Assembly: GCA_900315845.1 (NCBI GenBank)
Contig: OOHK01000006.1
Span: 1 to 64,000 of the forward strand
DNA length: 64,000 bases
Origin: Candidatus Avelusimicrobium luingense
GTDB taxonomy: Bacteria; Elusimicrobiota; Elusimicrobia; Elusimicrobiales; Elusimicrobiaceae
Reading direction: 5' to 3'
Numbering within the stretch: position 1 is the first letter of the stretch; each line of letters opens with the position of its first letter. Shown here one piece after another: positions 1-9,323 of the stretch. The notes below the pieces were generated by a model. It saw only the letters and a list, made by a program, of their open reading frames with translations. It did not search any database and was not told the DNA's origin. Position numbers and translations under genes: made by a program.

Positions 1-1790
1 CATTTTGTCCGAAAGCATAATACGATGTGCCTTTAGGAAGGGCTAACTCTAAGGTAGTGGCGGCTACGTCCATATGGGCGGCTGCCGCATGGGCAGGCAG
101 TTTTTTACCGGCTACCGACGGCCCTATTAACACGAGTGGTACCGCCACCCGCTCATAATCAGACGGGGAAGGATCTAACGTCCATCTATCGGCATGATCA
201 CCGGTAATAATAAATAAACTGTTAGGATATTTGGCCATCATTTTTTCCACAAACTCGGCCAAATATTTATCAGCATATGCAAAATGCCACATACGATCCG
301 CCGTCAATGATTTGTCGGCCGTTTGGGCAGGCAACATTTTTTCCAATGCATCCACAGACGGCAAATCAGGTTCGCGCGACATATCCACTTTATAGGGCGG
401 ATGATTAGAACTGGTCAAAATAAGAACTGGTCAAAATAAAGTTAAGGGACTTTTCGGGGCCTACTTTTTCGGCCACACCGTCCAAAAATTCGCGGTCGGG
501 CACTCCCCACACGCCCCCTTCTCCGCCGAAATCAGCCGCATAAAAACTATCGTCAAATTGCTGGTTTTGCATAAACAAGCCCACGTTTTCCCACGAAGGA
601 AACCCTCCGTAGAAAAATCGCGTTTTGTATCCGTTTTTACGCAGTTGCACCGACAGGGCCGTTTCATATGGTTTTTGGGCGGTGGGGCGGTTAGACGCCT
701 GCAAATTGAGTTCAGCAATGCCTAATAAAACAGAGGTCAACCCGAATATCGTACCGTTAGACGCCGGTAAGAAATCGGACATCAGCACCGCGTCTGGTCG
801 CTCCAACAGCCGCCGAACTCCTTGCGCCAACGGATAGGCCTTATATTCATCTAACAAGGGCCACATCATATACGTTTCGGCCACAAAGACAAAAATATGA
901 TCGGGCGGTTGTGTACTACCCTTTGCCGTACGCGCCAGCAACGGTAGCAAATCGGGGGCTGTATATTCGCTTTGCCCCATCAATCTAGCGGCCGCCACAC
1001 GCACATCTTGGACGTTCAAATCTGATATGGTATCGCGAATATTCCGGTAAATGCGCCGTGCCCGGTACAAGGCCTGTATATCGTCTAAAATGGCCTCATT
1101 AAGCAAATGTTGTTTCATCCGCGCGGCATTCTTCCAATAAATAGATCCGTAATAAGTAAAACTTCCCCCCTTACGCACAAACACCGCAAATGCCGCAATA
1201 AAAATACAAATAATGACTATTGCGATCCATGGACGGCGTACCTTCAAAAACGGGCGTGAGAGTAACGGCGTCAGTTTTTTAAGCCACAGACGACATAATA
1301 CACACAACACGGCTGTGCAGACAAATGCACCTATCGTACGCCATACGGCATTGTATTGGCTGATAGAGGTGCTGACAATCGCGCCCACATCATCATGAAA
1401 TGTATTAAAAATAAACGGGCTAAACGCGTTATGAAATTCGTGGTAATACGGGATACGCATTTGAAACAATATAGACAAGATGAGTAACACCACGCACGTC
1501 CAAGCGAAGCGCACTTTCGGGCCGGGATATTTTAGAAAAGCCGCTTGCGCCAACGTAGCAAATACAAACGACGGCAAGATACACGCACCCGCCGTTTTTA
1601 GGCTAATACGCAACCCATACCACATAGTCAGCGCAATATCTCCTACCGGAGTATTAGGCGTCAGCAAATCAGCAAACACCCACAAGAATGCGGCACGGAA
1701 AACAGATAATACAACGAGCAAAAATACAAATATAAGCCCGTCTTGCACGAGATTTTGGATAAATAAAGAATAGCGGGAATTTTTCATCAT
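1..1790 (-). pseudogene. membrane-anchored sulfatase (LTA synthase/phosphotransferase-like), frameshifted
   Basis: The 5' part encodes several N-terminal membrane helices followed by an alkaline-phosphatase-superfamily domain with a FVFVAETYMMW motif that should carry the metal-binding and nucleophile region. The frame closes at 405 with a TAA lying exactly on a 16-bp tandem duplication (407-439). Deleting one copy restores an open frame that reads through to the window edge and contains the conserved FIITGDHADRW motif of the sulfatase core. The family builds or modifies cell-envelope polymers at the outer face of the inner membrane. As read, the product lacks the second metal-binding half and is probably inactive. 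An ATG at 1790 is preferred to the TTG at 1811, although neither has a strong Shine-Dalgarno. The gene runs out of the window. An assembly or sequencing error could give the same picture. Confidence 0.8.
407..439. repeat. 16-bp tandem duplication causing a frameshift
   Basis: The unit AGAACTGGTCAAAATA occurs twice head to tail; period-16 identity spans 33 bases. Sixteen is not a multiple of three, so the duplication shifts the sulfatase reading frame. Confidence 0.95.
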
Positions 1791-1814
1791 CTTAAAACCG
1801 CAGCGTGGCAAGTG

Positions 1815-3020
1815 TTAGCAATTTTCCTTAATAGTTTGGGCCAAACGTTTCAAGCCTTCTACAATTTGCTCGTGAGTAGCGTACGAGAAATTAAGCCTCA
1901 AATCATTTTTGACGTTGGTATCCGGATAAAAATCTACCCCCGCCACATAAGCGACTTTACGTTCAATGGCTTTTGAAAGTAGGGCCATGGCGTCCATATG
2001 TTTGGGAAGTGTCAACCACAAGAAAAGTCCCCCTTCCGGGCGCGTCCATGAAACGCCTTTGGGCATTACTTCTTGCAAAGTTTTAAGCATTAAATCGCGT
2101 TTTTGGCGATAGGCCGCAATCAAGTCTTTAATATGCGCTTGCAAATGTCCGTTACGCAAGTAGGCGGCCGTAGCCACTTGCAACAGCGGCGACGTGCACA
2201 AATCAATGGCTTGTTTCAAAATCACAAATTTGCGGATAACTGTTTCCGGCCCGACGATAAAACCCAACCGAAAACCCGGCACAAGTATTTTGGAGAACGT
2301 AAACATAGTAATTACATTCCCGTTTCCGTTATCCAACGCGTAAAAAGTACGCGGAGATTTGCCTTCAAAACGAATTTGACGGTAAGGGGAGTCTTCCAAA
2401 ATAAATGTATTGTATTTACGGGCAAGGGCTAAAATTTGCACGCGGCGTTCTTCAGGGATAGTCGTGCCGGTCGGGTTTTGGAAATCAGGCACGAGATAAA
2501 TAAATTTACAGGGTTTGCCTTCTTTTTGCAAAAAGCGCAGTTTATTTTCAATATCTTCGGCAATGACTCCGTTTTCGTCGCTAGCGGCCCCTAAAATTTT
2601 AGCACCCGCGGCGTGAAAGGCTTGCAACGCCCCCAAATACGTTGGAGAAGCGGTAATAATATAATCACCCGGATTAACAAACGCACGAGAGGCCATATCT
2701 AACGCTTGTTGGGAAGCGGATACAATTAACAGTTGTTCGGGCCGCGCCGTAATATTTTCAGTTTCTAAAAGCAATTTAACAAGTTCGGTTTTGAGTTCGG
2801 CTTGCCCTTCGGTAGCCCCGTATTGCAACGAAACTTTGGGATCTGTTCCTACCACATCTTTCATAATCGCGGCAATTTCTTGCGCCGGGAACAAATCGGG
2901 CGACGGTAATCCTCCCGCGAATGAAATAATATCCGGTTGGGCAATCACCTTTAATAATTCACGTATTGCAGACGCTTTGGAACGACGCACGGCATCCGAA
3001 TACAAAGAGGTATAATCCAT
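1815..3020 (-). CDS. PLP-dependent aminotransferase, fold type I (LysN/MocR-like catalytic domain)
   Basis: At 401 residues this is a full-length class I/II aminotransferase, close to the 2-aminoadipate/aromatic aminotransferase (LysN) group. These resemble the catalytic half of MocR regulators but lack the HTH domain. The PLP lysine is expected in TFSKILVPGFRLGF near residue 245, and DFQNPTG and DSPYRQIRF are typical cofactor-pocket motifs. It would transfer an amino group between an amino acid and a 2-oxo acid in the cytosol; the substrate cannot be read from sequence. A GGAAG Shine-Dalgarno lies before the ATG. It follows nadC by 15 bp, so it is probably co-transcribed with the NAD genes. 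Confidence 0.9.
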   Translation of the reverse strand: MDYTSLYSDAVRRSKASAIRELLKVIAQPDIISFAGGLPSPDLFPAQEIAAIMKDVVGTDPKVSLQYGATEGQAELKTELVKLLLETENITARPEQLLIVSASQQALDMASRAFVNPGDYIITASPTYLGALQAFHAAGAKILGAASDENGVIAEDIENKLRFLQKEGKPCKFIYLVPDFQNPTGTTIPEERRVQILALARKYNTFILEDSPYRQIRFEGKSPRTFYALDNGNGNVITMFTFSKILVPGFRLGFIVGPETVIRKFVILKQAIDLCTSPLLQVATAAYLRNGHLQAHIKDLIAAYRQKRDLMLKTLQEVMPKGVSWTRPEGGLFLWLTLPKHMDAMALLSKAIERKVAYVAGVDFYPDTNVKNDLRLNFSYATHEQIVEGLKRLAQTIKENC

Positions 3021-3035
3021 TTTTTCTACTTCCTT

Positions 3036-3869
3036 TTACTTGATATATTCTACAATTTTAAGACTTAAATCTTTCGCGGGCACCGAGTGCGTAAGCGCAC
3101 CCATAGAAATAACATCTACACCCGTTTTACAATACATTTCTAAATTCGTTTTATTGACGCCGCCGGATACTTCTATTAAAGCCCGCCCGGCGATTTCTTC
3201 TTTGCAACGCATAATCTCTTGCGGAGTCATATTATCCAACATAATAATATCAGCCCCGGCGGATAAAGCCTCTTTTACTTCATCTAAATTGGTTGTTTCC
3301 ACTTCTACTTTAGGCGTATGCCCGATAACGGCTTTGATTTTGGCTACGGCTTTAGTAATAGAACCGGCAGCCGCAATGTGGTTATCTTTAATCATCACAC
3401 TATCGGCTAAACTGATACGATGGTTACGCGCCCCGCCAATGCGTACGGCATACTTATCCAAACGGCGCATACCGGGTTGTGTTTTGCGGGTATCGGCAAT
3501 CATTACCCCGTATTTGTTACCGATAGCGGCATATTCACGGGATGCCGTTGCAATACCGCTTAAGCGTTGCATAAAGTTTAAGGCAGTGCGTTCGGCTTTC
3601 AAAATAGAAAGCACCGGGCCGGACAATTCCAATACTTTTTCACCCTTTTTTACTTGATCGCCTTCTTGTTTAAGCGGCGTAAAAATGACTTGCGGATCCA
3701 CGGCATTAAATACTTCTTTGGCCGTAGGCAAACCGCACAACACTAAATCTTCTTTAGCGGTAATTACCGCGCGGGCCTTGTCGGCGGGAGTAAAAATCGT
3801 ATCCGAGGTAATATCTCCCAAACTTAAATCTTCTTCTAAAGCAAGTTCAATTATTTTGTCTAAAATCAT
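3036..3869 (-). CDS. nadC: nicotinate-nucleotide pyrophosphorylase (carboxylating)
   Basis: The 277-residue protein has the expected length and motifs of quinolinate phosphoribosyltransferase. LNFMQRLSGIAT and ADTRKTQPGMRRLDKYAV form the phosphoribosyl/quinolinate site, with KDNHI and EVSGGVN in the barrel. It converts quinolinate and PRPP to nicotinate mononucleotide, CO2 and pyrophosphate in de novo NAD synthesis. Its ATG overlaps the nadA stop by 4 bp (ATGA type), so the two are translationally coupled. No nadB is present in the window, so the aspartate-oxidising step must be encoded elsewhere. Confidence 0.96.
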   Translation of the reverse strand: MILDKIIELALEEDLSLGDITSDTIFTPADKARAVITAKEDLVLCGLPTAKEVFNAVDPQVIFTPLKQEGDQVKKGEKVLELSGPVLSILKAERTALNFMQRLSGIATASREYAAIGNKYGVMIADTRKTQPGMRRLDKYAVRIGGARNHRISLADSVMIKDNHIAAAGSITKAVAKIKAVIGHTPKVEVETTNLDEVKEALSAGADIIMLDNMTPQEIMRCKEEIAGRALIEVSGGVNKTNLEMYCKTGVDVISMGALTHSVPAKDLSLKIVEYIK

Positions 3870-4909
3870 TGGGCTAACTCAAACATTTTTTCAATAGATT
3901 TCCGGGCTTTGGCAGCAATCGTTTCGTCCACCTTGACGATTTGCTCCGCCCGCGGCTCCACCAATACTTCTAGCGTATTGATTAGCGAATTTTTCTTCAT
4001 GTAAGCGCACATTCCAAACGGCCAAACGAATTGTTTATCCGGATGTTCCGCTTCCAACCGGTTCACTAAGCCTTGCTCGGTCAGCAAACCGAAAATCTTA
4101 TCTTTTGAGGCGGCTACGTACGACGCCATTCCTTTGGTACTGCCCACATAATCACAAAGCGCACATACTTCGGGCGCACATTCCGGGTGGGCCAGCACGC
4201 GGATAGACGGATAATCTTTACGCAACCTTTCCACGTCGCCGGGGCGGAATTTATCATGCACACAGCACGAACCGCCGTCTGCAATAATTTTTTTAGGTGT
4301 ACCGCGGCGTTTTAACTCAATAGATAAATTTTCCGCCATGAGCATATCGGGAACAAAAATCAGTTCGTCACCCGGCATCTTTTGGGCAATATCAAATACA
4401 TTCCCCGATGTTACACACGCATCACACGCGGCTTTGACTTCGGCAGAACTGTTAATATAACACAACGCCGGCACACCGGGATGTTTAGCCCGTAGCGCAC
4501 GCACTTGTTCCCCCGTAAGCGAATCGGCTAGCGAACAACCGGCTTTTCCCGCCGGAATAAGCACTTGTTTAGACGGGTTAATAATTTTAGCCGTTTCCGC
4601 CATAAACCATACGCCGGCAAACACAATGGTATCTGCCGATGATTCACGTGCTTTTAACGCGAGTTCGTATGAATCGCCCCGGAAGTCTGCCACACCGTAC
4701 ACCAAATCGGGCGTGGTATACGAATGGGCAAGAATCACCGCATTTTGCTCTTGTTTGAAACGGTTAATAGACAACGTGTACGGAGCGGCGGCTATACAGT
4801 CGTCAAGCGACCATTTTTCCGCCTTGGTTTTAGACACATTACGCAAAAGCCCATACAAACGTTGGGCTTCTTGCATAACAACTGCCTGTTTTTCCACCGT
4901 ACGAAACAT
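3866..4909 (-). CDS. nadA: quinolinate synthase
   Basis: At 347 residues this matches NadA, the [4Fe-4S] enzyme that condenses iminoaspartate with dihydroxyacetone phosphate to quinolinate. Signature segments are AHSYTTPDLVYGVADFRGDS, CYINSSAEVKAACD, AHPECAPEVC, VGSTKGM and WPFGMCAYMKKN. The cysteines in the middle, in APEVC and in FGMC are the likely cluster ligands. It lies 8 bp downstream of a lipoprotein gene and overlaps nadC, giving the operon order lipoprotein-nadA-nadC-aminotransferase. Confidence 0.96.
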   Translation of the reverse strand: MFRTVEKQAVVMQEAQRLYGLLRNVSKTKAEKWSLDDCIAAAPYTLSINRFKQEQNAVILAHSYTTPDLVYGVADFRGDSYELALKARESSADTIVFAGVWFMAETAKIINPSKQVLIPAGKAGCSLADSLTGEQVRALRAKHPGVPALCYINSSAEVKAACDACVTSGNVFDIAQKMPGDELIFVPDMLMAENLSIELKRRGTPKKIIADGGSCCVHDKFRPGDVERLRKDYPSIRVLAHPECAPEVCALCDYVGSTKGMASYVAASKDKIFGLLTEQGLVNRLEAEHPDKQFVWPFGMCAYMKKNSLINTLEVLVEPRAEQIVKVDETIAAKARKSIEKMFELAQ

Positions 4910-4917
4910 AGCGTCTC

Positions 4918-5391
4918 TTATTTCGTCGTTGTGCTGATGACAGAACCGTCTTTGGCGTAGGTGGTTGTAGTCGTAGTAGTGCTAGCCGGAATATTCGGCG
5001 CGGAATCTACGTAGTAAATGTTCGTTGTGTTGGTAACTTTTTTCTGTCTGGTGACTTTGCTGTTTGCAGCCACATCTGCCGATTTAGCAACAGCAGCAGC
5101 CGCTACTTTGGCTTGCGGTTTTTTAAGTTTTTCCGCCGGCGGCAAATAGGAAGAACCACAGGCTTGCAATTCATAATCGGATAAGGAATCGTAGTCGGAA
5201 TCCGGGGCTAACATATTGTCAAATTCTTGGTCAATGATTTGGTATTTACCGTTTTTAGCATTAGCGGCATCGGCTTCGGACATGGTATAATAAACCGTTT
5301 TTCCGTCGGCAGAAGTACCGATAACATTGTTTGATTTAGCGCAAGCGGCTACACAAGCGGCGGCTGCGAGTAAAACGAAAACTTTTTTCAT
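4918..5391 (-). CDS. small lipoprotein of unknown function
   Basis: The 157-residue product begins with a lipoprotein signal (MKKVFVLLAAAACVAAC, lipobox VAAC, Cys17), so it should be lipidated and exported. The mature part has a short conserved-looking stretch (SDYDSLSDYELQACGSSYLP), then Ala/Lys-rich and Thr-rich low-complexity segments ending in a poly-Thr patch. I do not recognise a family. An AAGGAG Shine-Dalgarno precedes the ATG and an extended -10 lies about 45 bp upstream. It appears to be the first gene of the NAD operon, although a functional link is not obvious. Confidence 0.75.
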   Translation of the reverse strand: MKKVFVLLAAAACVAACAKSNNVIGTSADGKTVYYTMSEADAANAKNGKYQIIDQEFDNMLAPDSDYDSLSDYELQACGSSYLPPAEKLKKPQAKVAAAAVAKSADVAANSKVTRQKKVTNTTNIYYVDSAPNIPASTTTTTTTYAKDGSVISTTTK

Positions 5392-5435
5392 AAGGCTTTT
5401 CTCCTTAACACTAATTTATCCAACTATACAAATTT

Positions 5436-5441
5436 ATTATA
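5436..5441 (-). promoter_or_regulatory. extended -10 promoter for the lipoprotein-nadAC operon
   Basis: TGGTATAAT reads toward the lipoprotein gene about 45 bp before its ATG. The -35 at 17-bp spacing is poor, so the TGG extension is the main support. Confidence 0.5.
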
Positions 5442-5490
5442 CCATATTGGGCCCCTTTGGGATAACCCAAATCTCACTATATATTTAGTA

Positions 5491-5526
5491 AAAAGAACGT
5501 CACCCGAACAAGGGTGGCGTTCTTTT
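5491..5526 (-). terminator. intrinsic terminator downstream of lon
   Basis: A 15-bp stem with one G-T wobble and a 6-nt loop separates the lon stop from the nad operon promoter. The minus strand reads GGTGACGTTCTTTTT at its end. Confidence 0.85.
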
Positions 5527-5543
5527 ATCCGAATATATATCGT

Positions 5544-7997
5544 TTATTTACGTTTAACGCTTTTCTTTTTGGCGGGTTTTTTTACCGCTTTTTTGACGGC
5601 CTTTTTCGGTGCTGACTTTTTGGCCGTTTTTGTTCCCGTTGCTTTAGACTGTTTAGCCGCAAATTGCGCCCACCCTTCTAACGCCAACGGCAACACTTCA
5701 TCCATATGTTTAACAGGAATGAGCGTTAAATCCTTGCGTACGCGCTCCGGAATTTCCGACACGTCTTTGGCGTTGGTGTGCGGGTACAAAATAGTTTTGA
5801 CACCTTCGCGGTAGGCGGCTAAAAATTTCTCTTTAATTCCCCCCACCGGAAGCACGCGCCCCGTGATCGTTACTTCACCCGTCATGGCTAAATGTTTTTT
5901 AACGGGAAGTCCGGTCAGCAAACTCGTCAGAGCCGTTGTAATCACGCTACCTGCCGATGGGCCGTCTTTCGGTACAGCCCCTTCGGGGAAGTGTATGTGA
6001 AAGTCGGTCTTGTCAAAATCTACTTTTCCGCCGTACCCGCGGCTGCGTGCATAGGTAAGCGCGGCGCGGACAGATTCTTTCATCACGTTGCCGAGCATAC
6101 CTGTTAAAATCAGTTGGCCTTTACCGGGCAATTTGGTGGCTTCAATAGACAGCGTTTCGCCGCCCACACTCGTCCAGGCCAGCCCCGTAGCAATACCGAC
6201 ACCGTTTTCTTCGGTAGCAAAATTAGCATACCGCGGCACACCCAAAAAATCGTGTAAGTTTTCTTTGGTTACCGTGACTTTCTTTTTGCCTTCCACAATC
6301 AGTTTGGCGGCTTTGCGGCAGAGCGAGCCGATTTCGCGGTCCAAATTACGCACGCCGGCCTCACGCACATACTCACGCATTAAAAGCGCTACGGCGTCGT
6401 GTTCAATTTCCACTTGCCCCGGTTTCAGTCCGTGCATTTTAAGTTGCTTGGGCAACAGATAATTTTTGACAATATCGTGTTTTTCATACTCGGTGTATCC
6501 GTCAAAATCAATAATTTCCAACCGGTCGCGTAGCGTAGACGGAATAGCCCCAAGCGAATTGGCCGTCGTAATAAACATCACTTTAGACACATCAAACGGC
6601 ACGTCTAAAAAGTGATCGGTAAATTCTTTGTTTTGTTCGGGATCTAATAACTCCAGCAACGCCGCAGCGGGGTCTCCGCGCCAGTCCGAGCCCATCTTAT
6701 CAATTTCATCCAACAAGAAAACGGGGTTGGAACTTTTGGCTTTGCTTAACCCTTGAATAATGCGACCCGGCATAGACCCGATATACGTGCGGCGATGGCC
6801 GCGGATTTCGCTTTCATCACGCACACCGCCCAAAGACATACGCACGAATTTGCGTCCGACTGCACGCGCAATAGACTTGGCGAGCGACGTCTTCCCCACG
6901 CCGGGTGCACCGGCAAAACATAACACCGGGCCGCGCAGGCCATTGGTCAGTTTGCTAACGGCCAAATACTCCAAAATACGGGTTTTCGGTTTTTCCAAGC
7001 CGAAGTGGTCTTCATCTAAAATTTGTTTGGCTTTTTTAAGATCCAGCACATCCTCGGTCGTTTTGTTCCAAGGCATATTGAGCAGCCAATCTAAATACGT
7101 GCGCGAAACCGTTGCTTCCGGCGAGAACGGTGCCATTTTGGAAAGGCGGTCTATTTCTTTTTCGGCCGCTTCTTTGGCGTGCAAAGGCAACCCGTTTTTT
7201 TTGATTTTGGCGCGCATGGCATCTAATTCTTTTTGGAAATCGTCCTTTTGGCTCAGTTCCTTTTGAATAGCCTTCATCTGCTCATTGAGATAATACTCTT
7301 TTTGGTTTTTTTCAATTTGCGCGCGGACTTTAGAATGGATTTTTTCTTCCAACCCCAAAATTTCCACTTCGCTGGTAATCAGTTTTAAGATTTTTTCCAA
7401 ACGGTCTTTAACGTGTACGGCTTCCAAAATTTCTTGCCGTTTAGCGGTTTTGACCACCATATTAGAGGCAATCGTATCGGCCAATTTAGACGGATCATTG
7501 ATTTGCCGCAAGAACGATACCCCTTCCACCGCAATCCGGCGTGAAACACGTGCATAGTGATCAAACTCATCTAACACTTTGCGCATGAGTGCTTGCACGA
7601 CCGGCGAATTATCGTCTTCTTCTTCAATATATTCCACGTTGGCAAACCAGGCGCCGACGGCATTATTTATTTCCAAATGATTGACGCGCGCACGCACTAA
7701 CCCTTGCAAGAAAATCTTTAACGAACCGTCGGGCATTTTCAAACTTTGCGTGACTTGTGCCATCACCCCGAAATGATAAATATCTTGTGCGCGGGGATCG
7801 TCAATTTCCGCGTCTTTTTGGGAAACGGCTAAAATGTATTTTTCGGGCGTGTTTAACGCAAGTTCCACCGCCGCTACCGATTTAGCGCGGTCTACCGATA
7901 AAGGCAAACTCATCCCGGGAAACATCACCACATCACGAATAGCAACCGCCGGAACGACCGTCGGCAAAGAAAGCGTTGTTTTTTTAATCTCTTCCAT
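5544..7997 (-). CDS. lon: ATP-dependent Lon protease
   Basis: The 817-residue protein has the standard LonA order: N-terminal substrate domain (VVPAVAIRDVVMFPGM), coiled coil, AAA+ module with Walker A GAPGVGKT near residue 364 and Walker B PVFLLDEIDKM, then a Ser-Lys peptidase domain. The nucleophile Ser is in KDGPSAGS near 679 and the dyad Lys in GGIKEKFLAAYREG near 722. It degrades misfolded and regulatory proteins in the cytosol. The last 35 or so residues are an Ala/Lys/Pro-rich basic tail (APKKAVKKAVKKPAKKK) absent from typical Lon and reminiscent of DNA-binding tails. The start has a strong AAGGAG Shine-Dalgarno, with a sigma70-type promoter and an inverted repeat upstream. Confidence 0.97.
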   Translation of the reverse strand: MEEIKKTTLSLPTVVPAVAIRDVVMFPGMSLPLSVDRAKSVAAVELALNTPEKYILAVSQKDAEIDDPRAQDIYHFGVMAQVTQSLKMPDGSLKIFLQGLVRARVNHLEINNAVGAWFANVEYIEEEDDNSPVVQALMRKVLDEFDHYARVSRRIAVEGVSFLRQINDPSKLADTIASNMVVKTAKRQEILEAVHVKDRLEKILKLITSEVEILGLEEKIHSKVRAQIEKNQKEYYLNEQMKAIQKELSQKDDFQKELDAMRAKIKKNGLPLHAKEAAEKEIDRLSKMAPFSPEATVSRTYLDWLLNMPWNKTTEDVLDLKKAKQILDEDHFGLEKPKTRILEYLAVSKLTNGLRGPVLCFAGAPGVGKTSLAKSIARAVGRKFVRMSLGGVRDESEIRGHRRTYIGSMPGRIIQGLSKAKSSNPVFLLDEIDKMGSDWRGDPAAALLELLDPEQNKEFTDHFLDVPFDVSKVMFITTANSLGAIPSTLRDRLEIIDFDGYTEYEKHDIVKNYLLPKQLKMHGLKPGQVEIEHDAVALLMREYVREAGVRNLDREIGSLCRKAAKLIVEGKKKVTVTKENLHDFLGVPRYANFATEENGVGIATGLAWTSVGGETLSIEATKLPGKGQLILTGMLGNVMKESVRAALTYARSRGYGGKVDFDKTDFHIHFPEGAVPKDGPSAGSVITTALTSLLTGLPVKKHLAMTGEVTITGRVLPVGGIKEKFLAAYREGVKTILYPHTNAKDVSEIPERVRKDLTLIPVKHMDEVLPLALEGWAQFAAKQSKATGTKTAKKSAPKKAVKKAVKKPAKKKSVKRK

Positions 7998-8024
7998 AAA
8001 AAATCTCCTTATGCGTCTGGGATA

Positions 8025-8051
8025 CGCAAACGATTTTTCCCCCCGTTTGCG
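8025..8051. promoter_or_regulatory. inverted repeat in the lon 5' UTR
   Basis: Perfect 8-bp arms CGCAAACG/CGTTTGCG are separated by 11 bp between the lon promoter and its Shine-Dalgarno. It could be an operator or an mRNA hairpin. It does not match the CIRCE element. Confidence 0.5.
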
Positions 8052-8061
8052 CGTTTAACAT

Positions 8062-8090
8062 ATTGTAACAAATTGTGTGAAAACTAGCAA
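8062..8090 (-). promoter_or_regulatory. predicted sigma70-type promoter for lon
   Basis: The -35 TTGCTA (8085-8090) and -10 TACAAT (8062-8067) are 17 bp apart on the minus strand and read into lon. Confidence 0.6.
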
Positions 8091-8149
8091 GATTTTACCT
8101 TGATTGCTAATTTTAATTTATAAAGCAACACTTTTTCCGTCAATCATTT

Positions 8150-9304
8150 TTATTTATACAACAGGGCGCGGAATTGTGCTGTTTGATTTAGGCCTTTGAA
8201 CATCCAACCTTTTTTGTCTTCTTGGTAGAGAGATTCCACATCTTTGAAATTGCGTTTAAGGGCTTTATCCAAATTGGCGTAGGCTTGTTTGCGGTCTTTT
8301 TTCCCTAACCAATATACTCCGGCCAAATTGATGTACGGCGTCGGCACGGAAGGTTCTAACGAAATAGCCGTTTCCAAATCTTTTTGGGCCGCGTTCCACT
8401 CTTTTAGGTGCATACGCACAAAGCCGCGGTTATTATACGGAATAGCCCATTTGGAATTGAGTTCTATGGCGTGGGTATAATCTTCTTCCGCGCGGTCATA
8501 TTGACCAAGCTCTTCGTAGATAAGACCGCGGCGGTTATAAAAAATTGCCTCGGGCTGCAGCGAAAGCAACACGGTATAATCAGCCAACGAGGCTTCCAAT
8601 TCGCCCATATCCTTATAGGCATTAGCACGGTAGCGGTACGCCGGAGCGAATGAATCGTCACGGTTGATAGATTTACTGAATGCGGAAACGGCTTCATCCA
8701 ATTCGTTACGACCCAGATACACACGTCCGCGCCAATAATGTCCGGCAGAAGTATCCGCATCGGCGGAAGAATCTAATAAAGTGAGTGCTTTATCGTATCG
8801 ATAAGCCCCAATATACGCAGGCATCATTTCCAATACGGACGCATTTTTCGGCAAGGTTGATCGCCCTTTTTCGTAATCAGATACGGCGGCTTCAAATTTG
8901 CCCAAGCGGAGTTGAACGCGTGCCCGTTCCAAATAAAATTTTTTATAAGAAGGTTTGAGCGAAATGGCCGTATTCAAATCGGTTAGTGCGGCTTGCCAAC
9001 GCTGCATATCTTCATATAATAGGGCACGCGCATAATAGCGAAAGGGTTCTTTTGGACGCAAGTTAATTGTGCGGGTATAGTCATCCAAGGCGGCTTTATG
9101 TTTCCCAAGTGCTCGGTAAGCGTCCCCACGGTAATGGTAAGCATCCGCCAGTTTAGGCGATTTTTCTACCGCTTTGGTGAGAAGTTTAATTTGTTGTTGC
9201 GGATCGGGTTGGCGTTTTGCTTGCTTAAGTAACGCGACCCCACTTTGTCCCCAAAGTAGCGGTGAAATACTTAACAAGAAAAATATACCCAACAGTTTTT
9301 TCAT
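8150..9304 (-). CDS. secreted TPR-repeat protein
   Basis: A cleavable signal peptide (MKKLLGIFFLLSISPLLWGQ) is followed by about ten tandem tetratricopeptide repeats over nearly the whole 384 residues, with typical signatures such as ADAYHYRGDAYRALGKHKAA and AIPYNNRGFVRMHLKEW. TPRs form a superhelical protein-binding surface, so this is probably a periplasmic scaffold rather than an enzyme; the partner is unknown. The downstream neighbour on the same strand is lon, separated by lon's own promoter. Confidence 0.85.
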   Translation of the reverse strand: MKKLLGIFFLLSISPLLWGQSGVALLKQAKRQPDPQQQIKLLTKAVEKSPKLADAYHYRGDAYRALGKHKAALDDYTRTINLRPKEPFRYYARALLYEDMQRWQAALTDLNTAISLKPSYKKFYLERARVQLRLGKFEAAVSDYEKGRSTLPKNASVLEMMPAYIGAYRYDKALTLLDSSADADTSAGHYWRGRVYLGRNELDEAVSAFSKSINRDDSFAPAYRYRANAYKDMGELEASLADYTVLLSLQPEAIFYNRRGLIYEELGQYDRAEEDYTHAIELNSKWAIPYNNRGFVRMHLKEWNAAQKDLETAISLEPSVPTPYINLAGVYWLGKKDRKQAYANLDKALKRNFKDVESLYQEDKKGWMFKGLNQTAQFRALLYK

Positions 9305-9323
9305 AGTTCTATTATATAAACTC

